The position numbers and the translations under genes were made by a program. Shown piece after piece: positions 42,576-50,869 of a stretch of 64,000 nucleotides of DNA. Under the pieces are notes generated by a model. That model saw only the letters and a list, made by a program, of their open reading frames with translations, searched no databases and was not told where the DNA came from. Within the stretch, counting starts at the first letter, position 1. Each line of letters begins with the position of its first letter. The DNA comes from Myxococcaceae bacterium (GTDB lineage Bacteria; Myxococcota; Myxococcia; Myxococcales; Myxococcaceae): positions 1 to 64,000 of the forward strand of contig JAEUJQ010000032.1 in assembly GCA_016793095.1 (NCBI GenBank), written 5' to 3'.

Positions 42576-42773
42576 CTACTTCGTGCGACGGTCCTTCACG
42601 TAGCCGAACGCGCGCAGCCAGCCCTCGCTCGCGGCCGGCACGACGTCGGAGGGACGCCAGCTGCTCTCGACGAGGAGCTCACCGAAGAGCGGAGCCGCCG
42701 GCGTACGGCCGGAGCGGCGATCGGCGCCGTCCCACGCGGGCTTCGAGTCGGTGGCGGTGGTGGTCGTGGACAT
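42576..42773 (-). CDS. Small hypothetical protein (65 residues)
   Basis: A 65-residue ORF reading MSTTTTATDSKPAWDGADRR and ending FGYVKDRRTK. GAGGAG lies seven bases before ATG 42773, a strong ribosome site in this genome. The centre contains LFGELLVESSWRPSDVVPAASEGWLRAF. No signal peptide or domain is recognised. It is transcribed divergently from the next plus-strand gene, with 65 bp between them. Confidence 0.55.
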   Translation of the reverse strand: MSTTTTATDSKPAWDGADRRSGRTPAAPLFGELLVESSWRPSDVVPAASEGWLRAFGYVKDRRTK

Positions 42774-42838
42774 GGTGTGCTCCTCGGGTGCTTCAGGGTG
42801 AAACAGCGGTGTGGCGCGATCAGACGCGAGGTGGGCCG

Positions 42839-43246
42839 GTGATCAAGAAAACGGCCGTCATCCCGCTGCTGCTGGTGGCCCTCGCCTCGCCGGCCAACGC
42901 ACAGGAGCACCCGTTCTCGGAGCACGGCGACCGCAAGCGGGTCTCGCTCAACGTCATCGGCGTGGGTGGAGCGGTCACCGTCACGGGAGCGGTGTTCTTC
43001 TTCGTCGGCCGGTCCGGCGCCTCGCTTCACGTGAACCCGGACGGCTCCCTGAAGCCACGCGGGCTGCTCGAGGAGGCGTACGCAGCCACCTCGCTGCAGC
43101 GCGTGTCGATGGCCATCTTCGCGGTGGGCGTCGCGACGACGATCACAGGCACGGTGCTGCTACTCCTCACGCGCAAACCGGTCGTCTCCGTCGCGCCCTG
43201 GCTGGGCGTCGGTCAGGGCGGCGTCGCCGTCGGCGGGGTCTTCTGA
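42839..43246 (+). CDS. Exported/membrane hypothetical protein
   Basis: A 135-residue protein. VIKKTAVIPLLLVALASPANAQEHPF is a signal peptide with likely cleavage after ANA. Two further hydrophobic helices are present (VSLNVIGVGGAVTVTGAVFFFVG and VSMAIFAVGVATTITGTVLLLLT). Start is GTG 42839-42841. The C terminus is a Gly/Val-rich strand (VSVAPWLGVGQGGVAVGGVF). No family recognised. Confidence 0.65.
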   Translation: MIKKTAVIPLLLVALASPANAQEHPFSEHGDRKRVSLNVIGVGGAVTVTGAVFFFVGRSGASLHVNPDGSLKPRGLLEEAYAATSLQRVSMAIFAVGVATTITGTVLLLLTRKPVVSVAPWLGVGQGGVAVGGVF

Positions 43247-43781
43247 AGGGCCAACCTGCCCTCTTCCTGCCCTGCTGATCGACGGCTCTCGCTGTCCCCC
43301 CGTGGAGTGTCGAGACCCCGACTGCTTGCTGCGCTCTCGACGGAGCGTGAGCGACGTTCCTCGCTCGCCGCCTCAGCTCAGCCACGAGTCCCCGCGCCCC
43401 GATCCGGGCCGAGCGGCGTTCCTCTCACCGACTCAGCTCAACCTCGAATCTGCGCTCGTCGACCCGAGCTGGGCGACGGTTGTGCCGTGCCGCCCCGTCC
43501 AACACCGAAGCTCCGCTCGTCGACCCTGGCGGTGGGTTCCAGCATTCTGACGGCTCTCCCGTTCCGGAGGTCTCGCTGAGCGTGCGCGGCGTGGCATCGG
43601 GCGACCTTCGAAACGAGTCGCGAGAGGGTGACCGAGCTGCTCGAGGCGATCAATGCAGGGTTTCCAGGTGCTGCGCCTCACTCGCCTGGATGGTTTCTCC
43701 CTCACCGCACGTTTCGGTCCCCTCGCCGTCCTTCCAGGAGCACTCCGTGCAAGCTCGAGCTCAGATCCGGGCGCGACCGCC
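43247..43781. other. Gene-free stretch downstream of pyk
   Basis: 535 bp between two convergent genes. Short echoes such as GCTCGTCGACC (near 43454 and 43514) and CTCAGCTCA (near 43373 and 43431) recur, but no gene, hairpin with a T-tract or promoter could be supported. Confidence 0.4.
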
Positions 43782-45212
43782 TCACATGGAGATGGTGTGG
43801 AGGCGCAGCGAGTTGATCTTCCCCGCCTGGCCGACGGGAGCGCCGAAGACGATGACGACGCGCTCGCCGCGCTTGGCGAGCCCACGCGCCAGCAGCTCCT
43901 CCTCGACCCGGCGCACCATCTCTTCGGACTCCTGCACGGGCTCGAGCACCCGCGGCATCACGCCCCACAACAGCGAGAGGCGCCGCCGCACCTCCTGGTT
44001 CGGGCTGAACGCGATGATGGGCACCGAGGGGCGGTAACGCGACACCAGCCGCGCGGTGTTCCCCGTCAACGTGAAGGCCACGATGAGCGAGCACCCGGCC
44101 TCCCGCGCCGCCCGACAGGCCACGCCACAGGTGACGTCGGGGAAGTCCGCGGGGATCTTGATGGGCTCACCGGAGCCGATGCGGGGAAACGACTGACGCA
44201 TCGCCGACTCCGCCGCTTCGACGATGCGGCTCATCATCTGCACCGACTCCACCGGGTACTCGCCGGAGGCTGTCTCGCCCGAGAGCATCACCGCGTCGGT
44301 GTTGTCCATCACCGCGTTCGCGACGTCGCTCGCCTCCGCCCGCGTCGGTCGCGGGTGCTCGATCATCGAGTTCAGCATCTGGGTCGCCACGATGACGGGC
44401 AGGCCCCGCTGGTTCGCGCGACGGATGATGTCCTTCTGGATCGCCGGCACCTCTTCGGGAGGAATCTCGACGCCGAGATCGCCGCGCGCCACCATCACGC
44501 CGTCGGTCTTCTCGAGGATCGCGTCGAGCCGCGCGATCGCCTCGGGCTTCTCGAGCTTGGCGATGATGGGCACCACCCGCCCCGCCTCCTGCATCGCCTG
44601 CCGGCACATGTCGATGTCCTGCGGCGTTCGCACGAACGAGAGCGCCACCATGTCCACTCCGGCCTTCAGCCCGAAGAGCAGATCTTCCTTGTCCTTCGCC
44701 GTGAGCGCGTCGGCGCGCAGCGCCACCCCGGGCAGGTTGATGCCCTTGTTGTTCTTCAGCGTTCCGCCGTGGATGATCTCGGTGCGCAGGAGCGACTTCT
44801 TGTCGGTCTGCAGCACCTTCAGCTCGAGCAGGCCGTCGTCGAGCAGAATGCGATCGCCCACGTTCACGTCCGCCGCGAGGTGCGGGTACGTCGTCGACAC
44901 GAGCTCCTGCGTGCCCAGCACCGATTCGTCGGTGGTGATCGACAGCTCCTTCCCCTCGACGAGCTCGATCGCGCCCTTCTCGAGCTTGCCGGTCCGAATC
45001 TTCGGCCCCTGCAGATCCGCCAGCACGCCGACCGCCTTGCGCACCTTGAGCGAGGCCGCGCGCAGCCGATCGAGGACCACCTGGTGATCGGCGTGGGTGC
45101 CATGCGAGAAGTTCAGCCGGGCGACGTCCATGCCGGCGTCCAGGAGCTTCTCGAGCATCTCCTGGCTGGTGCTGGCTGGACCGAGGGTGCAGACGATCTT
45201 GGCGCGACGCAT
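43782..45212 (-). CDS. pyk: Pyruvate kinase
   Basis: A 476-residue pyruvate kinase, transferring phosphate from PEP to ADP. Signatures: IVCTLGPASTS, MDVARLNFSHGTH, LADLQGPKIRTG, LSFVRTPQDI, IAKLEKPEAIARLDAILEKTDGVMVARGDLGVEIPPEEVPAIQKDII, and ATQMLNSMIEHPRPTRAEASDVANAVMDNTDAVMLSGETASGEYPVE. The C-terminal regulatory domain is present (FTLTGNTARLVSRYRP). Length is normal. Confidence 0.97.
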   Translation of the reverse strand: MRRAKIVCTLGPASTSQEMLEKLLDAGMDVARLNFSHGTHADHQVVLDRLRAASLKVRKAVGVLADLQGPKIRTGKLEKGAIELVEGKELSITTDESVLGTQELVSTTYPHLAADVNVGDRILLDDGLLELKVLQTDKKSLLRTEIIHGGTLKNNKGINLPGVALRADALTAKDKEDLLFGLKAGVDMVALSFVRTPQDIDMCRQAMQEAGRVVPIIAKLEKPEAIARLDAILEKTDGVMVARGDLGVEIPPEEVPAIQKDIIRRANQRGLPVIVATQMLNSMIEHPRPTRAEASDVANAVMDNTDAVMLSGETASGEYPVESVQMMSRIVEAAESAMRQSFPRIGSGEPIKIPADFPDVTCGVACRAAREAGCSLIVAFTLTGNTARLVSRYRPSVPIIAFSPNQEVRRRLSLLWGVMPRVLEPVQESEEMVRRVEEELLARGLAKRGERVVIVFGAPVGQAGKINSLRLHTISM

Positions 45213-45296
45213 GGGCGCGGCTTAACGGACCGGTGATGAACAGTCATCAGCGACGCATCACATGGTGCGTCACGACGGGCTCGGGCGGCCGGCCTG

Positions 45297-46208
45297 TCAG
45301 CGACGCAACAGCGCCTGCAGGTGGGCCTTCTCCCATGCGATGGCCGCGGCGTAGCGCGGGAACGCCCGCTCGCGGTCGCGGAAGGCGCGCGGGTGGTGCA
45401 CATGCCGCCCCGAGTCTCGTGCGCTCGGGAAGACCTGGTGCAGCATCTCGTGAAAGACGATGTACTCGACGAAGAAGAGCGGCACGTCGGGGCGGTCGAG
45501 CGCCGGGTGCACCCGGATCTCCCGCGCGCGGTGATCGTAGACGCCGAGGCGAATGGACCTGCGTCGCCGCCTGGCCGCATTCCGGCCCCAGCCGATGCGG
45601 GCGCGGATCGTGTCCTGGAAGTAGAGGCGGTTGAGCCGCTCGAAGATCTCGGCGAGGTCGAAGCACTTCCCGCGCGTCGACATCGTCGCCTTGCGGCGCG
45701 GCTCGGCGCGAATGTGAGCCTGGCGATCGGCGATGTAGTCATCGAGCACCTGACCGGCGGCCCGGCGGCCTCGCCCCGCGTAGTCGGCCAGCGCGCGGAT
45801 GATGGCCGGCGGCGCCTCGAGGAAGAGGTGGTGGACGCGGAGCTTGAGCAGCGGAGGCTCGCGGCGGAAGCTGATCATGGTGCTGCGGTTGTCGTGCACC
45901 GACAGCAGCACCTTCACCTCGGGTCCCAGCAGCGTCGCGAGCTGGCGGGCGAGCTCTCTCGCGGCTGACAGGGCCTGCTGCCGGCTCGGCACGGCGCGGT
46001 GAGTCCCGGCACCTTCTTCGGCGCTCGTGGCGGCAGCGGTCCCGCTCGGGTGCTCCGCCGCGGGGGCGGAGGGCGCGGGGCTTCGGGCATGCGTGGACGA
46101 CGCGGCTTCCGTCGACGTCACCTCCAGGGCGGGCTTCCCCTCATGGACGGCGAGGGGCTGGGGAACGGGCGCCCTGAACAGGTCGAGCTGTCGCGGCGGC
46201 AGGCGCAC
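45297..46208 (-). CDS. SprT-like zinc metalloprotease domain protein
   Basis: A 303-residue protein. The N-terminal ~100 residues are Ala/Ser/Glu-rich and low complexity. A SprT-like domain occupies the C-terminal part: FDLAEIFERLNRLYFQDTIRARIGWGRN, REIRVHPALDRPDVPLFFVEYIVFHEMLHQVF (HExxH), and HVHHPRAFRDRERAFPRY, whose His is the third zinc ligand. SprT/Spartan-like domains act on DNA-linked or other proteins, but the bacterial role is poorly known. Start is GTG 46208. Confidence 0.82.
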   Translation of the reverse strand: MRLPPRQLDLFRAPVPQPLAVHEGKPALEVTSTEAASSTHARSPAPSAPAAEHPSGTAAATSAEEGAGTHRAVPSRQQALSAARELARQLATLLGPEVKVLLSVHDNRSTMISFRREPPLLKLRVHHLFLEAPPAIIRALADYAGRGRRAAGQVLDDYIADRQAHIRAEPRRKATMSTRGKCFDLAEIFERLNRLYFQDTIRARIGWGRNAARRRRRSIRLGVYDHRAREIRVHPALDRPDVPLFFVEYIVFHEMLHQVFPSARDSGRHVHHPRAFRDRERAFPRYAAAIAWEKAHLQALLRR

Positions 46209-46336
46209 CCGACAGTTCTACCGGCGCACGCTGCCTGGGAAAAGGCCGCCAGCCGCGGTGCCCCGCGAGCTCCGATGCCAGCCAGACCGCGCTGAGGAGG
46301 TGTCGTTTCGGCCTCGGGTCCTCGGGGAGGAAGCAA

Positions 46337-46360
46337 GCTCCGTCCGCTGCTTGACGGAGC
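46337..46360 (-). terminator. Possible terminator/hairpin downstream of the protease operon
   Basis: GCTCCGTC (46337-46344) pairs with GACGGAGC (46353-46360) around an 8-nt loop. On the minus strand TTGCTTCC follows, a weak U-tract. A second strong stem nearby pairs GCGCCCGG (46373-46380) with CCGGGCGC (46397-46404). Either could end the protease transcript. Confidence 0.4.
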
Positions 46361-46457
46361 CCACGAACGTCAGCGCCCGGACACCTCTCGAGAGGGCCGG
46401 GCGCTCGACTTCTTCATCTCCTGCTCCCCGAGTCGCGAGGAGCAGGTCTGGTCGCGC

Positions 46458-49400
46458 TCAGAGGGCGCGGCCGAAGATGTTGTAGAGGCCGCGCATGATC
46501 TCCATGTTGCGCACGGTCTCGCGCACCCTGGCCTCCCACTCCGACGCGGTGAAGCAGTTGCTGCCGGTCGTGCAGGTGTTGCCCTGCGGGTCGATGCGCT
46601 GGTTCAGGTTCTTCGCCTTGTCCCAGTTCACCTTCTGCGCGATCGCCCGCGTCACGATGGCCGCGCCGGTGGTGGGCGCCGGGTCGCCGATCTTCCGCAG
46701 CGCCGCGTAGATGTAGCCACCCGAGAACGGGTCGGGGAACTGCACCGTCTCGTACCCAGCCGCGGGCTCGAGGGCCTCGTCACTGCCAAGGCGGTAGACC
46801 TTGGAGAACTCCGCGTACTCGAGGTTGAAGTTCTGGGTGAAGAAGGCCATCGAGAACAGCTGCGAGTAGAAGCGCGCGCTCCAGGTCGAGATCGGGTTCA
46901 CCTTCGACATCGGCATCGGGTTGCCGTTGCCGTCGACCGGCGTGACCGGGGCCACGGGGTAGTTGAAGCCGAAGATGTAGTCGTTCGCCTTGATGTACGT
47001 CGGCACCTGGATGGTGGCGGTGCCGTCGGCGTTCTTCGCGAGCATCGGCGAGTAGTAGTCCACCGTCTCGGTGAAGTAGTTGCCGAACAGCGGCGCGAGC
47101 TCCTTGTTGAACGTGAGGTAGTACGGCAGCGAGTAGCGGAGCGCGTCGGAGCCACGGTCCACGCCGAGGAAGTTCGTCTCGCTCGTGATGAGGGCGAGCA
47201 TGGCGGCGTAGACGTCCCAGAAGTGGCCGGCCTCGTTCACGCGGCTGTAGTTGTCGTAGCCGAACGAGTCGAACACGGTGAACATCGAGCGGCCCGGGCC
47301 ACGCGGCACGTACGCGAGGTCGGTGAAGCCGCCCCGGTCCGCGCGCGCGATGTCGGCCTTGAGCGCCGCCTCGGCGGTGTCGGAGAGCCGGCGGTTGAGG
47401 GCGTCGCCCGTGGGCAGGTACTCCCACGTGCCGTCCGGCCGCTTGCCGTGGTAGCCGGCCGACGGAATCGACAGCTGCTGCATCAGCAGGTTCGTCGAGT
47501 CCACCACCGCCATCGTCCAGTAGTTCTGCCACATCGGGTCGCCAAGGCCGTAGAGCTCGTCGATCTCCTCAGGCGAGAGCTGGTAGTACTTGGTGATGTA
47601 ATAGATGTTGAAGAGCCACTGCTGGTACACGTTCGGCACGTTGCCGAGGAACCGGCCGAACTTGCCCGAGGCGATGGCCGACGGCGAGTAGATGAGCCGG
47701 TCGCGGCGGAAGTTCGAGAACACGTACGACTGGTTGAAGCGCTCGATCCACTTCGAGGTCATCTCGTAGACGTCAGCGCCCTGATCGTTCCGGTTGCACA
47801 TCAGGTTCGCGCCGACCTCGTAGTCCGAGCAGAACATGTAGGGCACCTCGACCGGCACGTCCTTGCCACCGGCCGCGTTCACCACCGTGCGGCTGCGCTC
47901 GAGGTCGCGCTCGCCCAGGCCCTTGGCGTCGAGCACGTAGCTCTTCACCTCGCGGTTGAGGCGGTCGTACACCTTCTGCATGTCGCTCCACTTCTTGTAG
48001 GAGCGGTTCTGCATGCGCGAGATGCCCTGGTTCAGCCGGTCCTCGAACGAGCCGTTGGCCTCGGCGAAATGGAAGGGCAGCGTCGAGTAGTGGTACTTGT
48101 CGGTGTAGAGGTTCGACGCCGGCGTGTAGTGCTCGACCATCGCCAGCGGCATCTCGACATGCGCGCCGCGGGCCGTGAAGACCTTGGCCAGGTTGTCGAC
48201 CTCGAGGGTGACCGCGGTGTTCTGGTAGTCGCCGCGCGTCTGGTTGAAGACCTCGACCCAGCCGGGCTCGAAGCCGCCCGAGTACGCGAACAGGATCGCC
48301 GCGTCGTCGTACTTGCCGGTGCCCCGGTTCTGCGAGTTGACGCGGGCGCCGTAGTCCATGATCGACGAGTACTGGTACTCGTACATGCCCTCGTTCTGCT
48401 GCCGCTCGTTCATCTTCGCAGCGTCAGCCATGTTCTGCGGCGTGATGGGCAGCACGCGGCGGCCGCCGGCGATGACGCCGATGGTCTCCTTGCGAAGATC
48501 CCAGTACCCGTCCTGGAAGTTGAGCGCGTCAGCCGAGGCGATGAAGTTGTGCATCAGGCCCAGGGTGTGGCCGATCTCGTGCTCCATGACCGACCGGTAG
48601 GCCTCGCGGCGCAGGTCGTTGTAGACCTCGGCCTTGGCGAGCTTCCTGGCCTCGGCGTCGGTGCAGGCGGCCGGGTTGCCGCAGCTCGCGTTGCCCTGGC
48701 CCTTGAACCGGGTGATCAGGTCGTTCTGGAGCTTGAGCTTGCGCTTCGCGACGCCGAAGTAGTCCTCATCGGAGTAGGAGTACTCGTAGAAGCAGCCGAT
48801 GGTCGGGTCGACCCGCTGCTTCAGCTGCTTGCGCGCGTCCTCGATGGGGTCGATGCCCAGGAGGATGTTGCGGGCCACCTGGCGGTAGAAGGCCGAGTCG
48901 CTCTCGAGCCGCTGGCCGAAGGCGCGGTTGGGCACGTGGCCGAGCACCGCGACGCGGACCTCGGGCAGGTTGATGAGGGTGTCTTCGAGCGACGGGTTGT
49001 CCTTGAGGAGCTGCGCGACGGTGGCCTTCCGGTCACCCTTCAGCAGCGGCAGGCCGGTCGCCTTGAACGTCCCGAGCAGGTCGGCCAGCCGGCCCGTGGG
49101 CTTCGCGAACGAGCCCGCCGGACGCGAGGGGTCCGAGATGAGGGGCTGCTGCGAGGTGAAGGGGCCCGTGCGCGGACGCCGCGGATCGGTCGGGTTCAGG
49201 TTGCCCGAGATGTAGTCGCGAATGTCCTTGCCGGTGACGAGCTCTGCCAGGCTGACCTCGCCGTTCACCACGTCGATGATCTGCGACGAGCTGCCGGACC
49301 AGGTGTCGAGACCGGGACCGTAGACGTTGGCGACCGCGTTGACGACCTCACCCGTCTCCGGGTCCATCGCTGACGGGCCGAGGCCGAGCAGGCCGCCGGC

Positions 49401-50828
49401 GTTCTGGTCGACGTACGGAGCCATGTGGAAGCGCAGGTCGCCGAGGCGCGCGTAGGTGCCCGGCTTGCCGCAGGCCTTCTCGCGCTCAGGAGAACCACCA
49501 GCCTGCACCGGCGACTCGCAGACGAAGAACATCTGCGGCATGGGGTCACGCTCGCCCGGCACGCCCGGGTCGTACGGCTCGAGCCCGCGGGGCACGGCGA
49601 CCGCCTTGCGGAACGCGCGGTCCCACGAGGCCTCGATGGTGTTCTTCGGGTTGAAGCCGTCCTTCTCCGCCCACCGCTGCGCCGCCGAGCCCCACAGCTC
49701 GCGGGGGGTGTTGTCGGTCATGTAGTAGACGACCGGGCGGACCTGTCGCTTGCTCACCGGAAGGGTCTTGTACAGCTTGCGACCGGTGACGCCGTCGATG
49801 AGCTCCTTGCCCTTCTCGTCCTTCTGGACCTCCTTCGACTTGAGCCAGATGTTGTGGCGCATCGCGAAGAACTGCTGACCCGAGTACGTGAAGTAGCGGT
49901 CCTTCGAGTAGGTGTAGAGCTCGTTCCGGAAGTAGCCGAACTTCACCATCATCTTGTCGGTGTAGGTCAGCGGCTCGTAGTCATCGACGCGGGCCTCATC
50001 GACCTTCATCACCGAGGTGCGGATCTTCACGTTCGACGACTCGCAGTCGAAGGTGGGGTTGAAGAGGCAGTACGGCAGGCGGCCATAGCCCGGGTAGTCG
50101 ATCGACGGAGGATCGACGATGGCCTGCGTGGTGAAGTCGAGGTAGCTGAGCTTCGCCCCCGTCCCGCACTTCAGCGTCGAGTTCTTCTGCTCACTGCCGT
50201 CGGAGCACGCATAGACCATCGACTCGTTGTGCGCGGCCTGGTCCTGGTCCGTGACGACGCGGGTCTTCAGCACGCCGTTGAGGAAGTCGAACGGGCCGGT
50301 GAGGTTGCTGTAGCTGAGGATCTGGTTGTTCGCCCAGTCCACCCGCATGTACTCACGCTGGTACCAGGGGCGGTCGAGGGTGTCCTCGACGAGCACGTTC
50401 GTCACCTCGCCCGTCGCTGCGTTGTACTGGCGCTGGCGGTCGAAGTGGCTGGTGATGCGGTACGCGTACACCGGGTTGCCCTTGAAGGGCTTCCCATCAC
50501 GCATCCGCACGTCGCCGATCTTCGACTTCACCGGATCGACGCGCGGGTCGGCGCCGGGCACCACCTCATAGGAGCGGTAGCCGACGAGCATGTTCTCCTG
50601 GACTTCCCAGCGAATCTTCTCGAGCTTGCCGCCCGAGCCGATGATGCCGGCCGCGCCAGGCGTCTTGGCCGTGTCGACGATGGTCTCCTTGATGTACCAC
50701 TGCCCGTCGAGCAGGTCGGCCTTCTTGACGTAGTTGGGCTGCGTGCGGTCGATGATGTCGGGCTGACCGCAGCCCACCGCGACGACGGCAGCGGCGGCAG
50801 CGAAGAGGATGCGGAACGAGGGCTTCAT
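46458..50828 (-). CDS. Large metzincin-type zinc lipoprotein protease, copy 1
   Basis: A 1,456-residue lipoprotein. Its signal ends in VVAVGC (lipobox). The motif HEIGHTLGLMH at residues 750-760 is the metzincin HExxHxxGxxH site with three His ligands, and Met824 in YSSIMDYGA fits a Met-turn. N-terminal and C-terminal regions are unlike known domains but align by eye with the next gene. It is probably anchored in the outer membrane. ATG 50828 follows GGAGACACC. The paralogue's stop lies 41 bp upstream, so the two are cotranscribed. DUF5117/DUF4953-like zinc proteins are the nearest idea. Substrate unknown. Confidence 0.85.
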   Translation of the reverse strand: MKPSFRILFAAAAAVVAVGCGQPDIIDRTQPNYVKKADLLDGQWYIKETIVDTAKTPGAAGIIGSGGKLEKIRWEVQENMLVGYRSYEVVPGADPRVDPVKSKIGDVRMRDGKPFKGNPVYAYRITSHFDRQRQYNAATGEVTNVLVEDTLDRPWYQREYMRVDWANNQILSYSNLTGPFDFLNGVLKTRVVTDQDQAAHNESMVYACSDGSEQKNSTLKCGTGAKLSYLDFTTQAIVDPPSIDYPGYGRLPYCLFNPTFDCESSNVKIRTSVMKVDEARVDDYEPLTYTDKMMVKFGYFRNELYTYSKDRYFTYSGQQFFAMRHNIWLKSKEVQKDEKGKELIDGVTGRKLYKTLPVSKRQVRPVVYYMTDNTPRELWGSAAQRWAEKDGFNPKNTIEASWDRAFRKAVAVPRGLEPYDPGVPGERDPMPQMFFVCESPVQAGGSPEREKACGKPGTYARLGDLRFHMAPYVDQNAGGLLGLGPSAMDPETGEVVNAVANVYGPGLDTWSGSSSQIIDVVNGEVSLAELVTGKDIRDYISGNLNPTDPRRPRTGPFTSQQPLISDPSRPAGSFAKPTGRLADLLGTFKATGLPLLKGDRKATVAQLLKDNPSLEDTLINLPEVRVAVLGHVPNRAFGQRLESDSAFYRQVARNILLGIDPIEDARKQLKQRVDPTIGCFYEYSYSDEDYFGVAKRKLKLQNDLITRFKGQGNASCGNPAACTDAEARKLAKAEVYNDLRREAYRSVMEHEIGHTLGLMHNFIASADALNFQDGYWDLRKETIGVIAGGRRVLPITPQNMADAAKMNERQQNEGMYEYQYSSIMDYGARVNSQNRGTGKYDDAAILFAYSGGFEPGWVEVFNQTRGDYQNTAVTLEVDNLAKVFTARGAHVEMPLAMVEHYTPASNLYTDKYHYSTLPFHFAEANGSFEDRLNQGISRMQNRSYKKWSDMQKVYDRLNREVKSYVLDAKGLGERDLERSRTVVNAAGGKDVPVEVPYMFCSDYEVGANLMCNRNDQGADVYEMTSKWIERFNQSYVFSNFRRDRLIYSPSAIASGKFGRFLGNVPNVYQQWLFNIYYITKYYQLSPEEIDELYGLGDPMWQNYWTMAVVDSTNLLMQQLSIPSAGYHGKRPDGTWEYLPTGDALNRRLSDTAEAALKADIARADRGGFTDLAYVPRGPGRSMFTVFDSFGYDNYSRVNEAGHFWDVYAAMLALITSETNFLGVDRGSDALRYSLPYYLTFNKELAPLFGNYFTETVDYYSPMLAKNADGTATIQVPTYIKANDYIFGFNYPVAPVTPVDGNGNPMPMSKVNPISTWSARFYSQLFSMAFFTQNFNLEYAEFSKVYRLGSDEALEPAAGYETVQFPDPFSGGYIYAALRKIGDPAPTTGAAIVTRAIAQKVNWDKAKNLNQRIDPQGNTCTTGSNCFTASEWEARVRETVRNMEIMRGLYNIFGRAL

Positions 50829-50869
50829 GGTGTCTCCGTAGAAGTTCCGTGAGGTCCGTGAGGTCATGG

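Noticed and set aside
47223-50852. Long plus-strand ORFs opposite the large protease genes.
   Set aside because: They are antisense shadows rich in Val/Arg/His. The minus strand contains lipoboxes and zinc motifs in frame.
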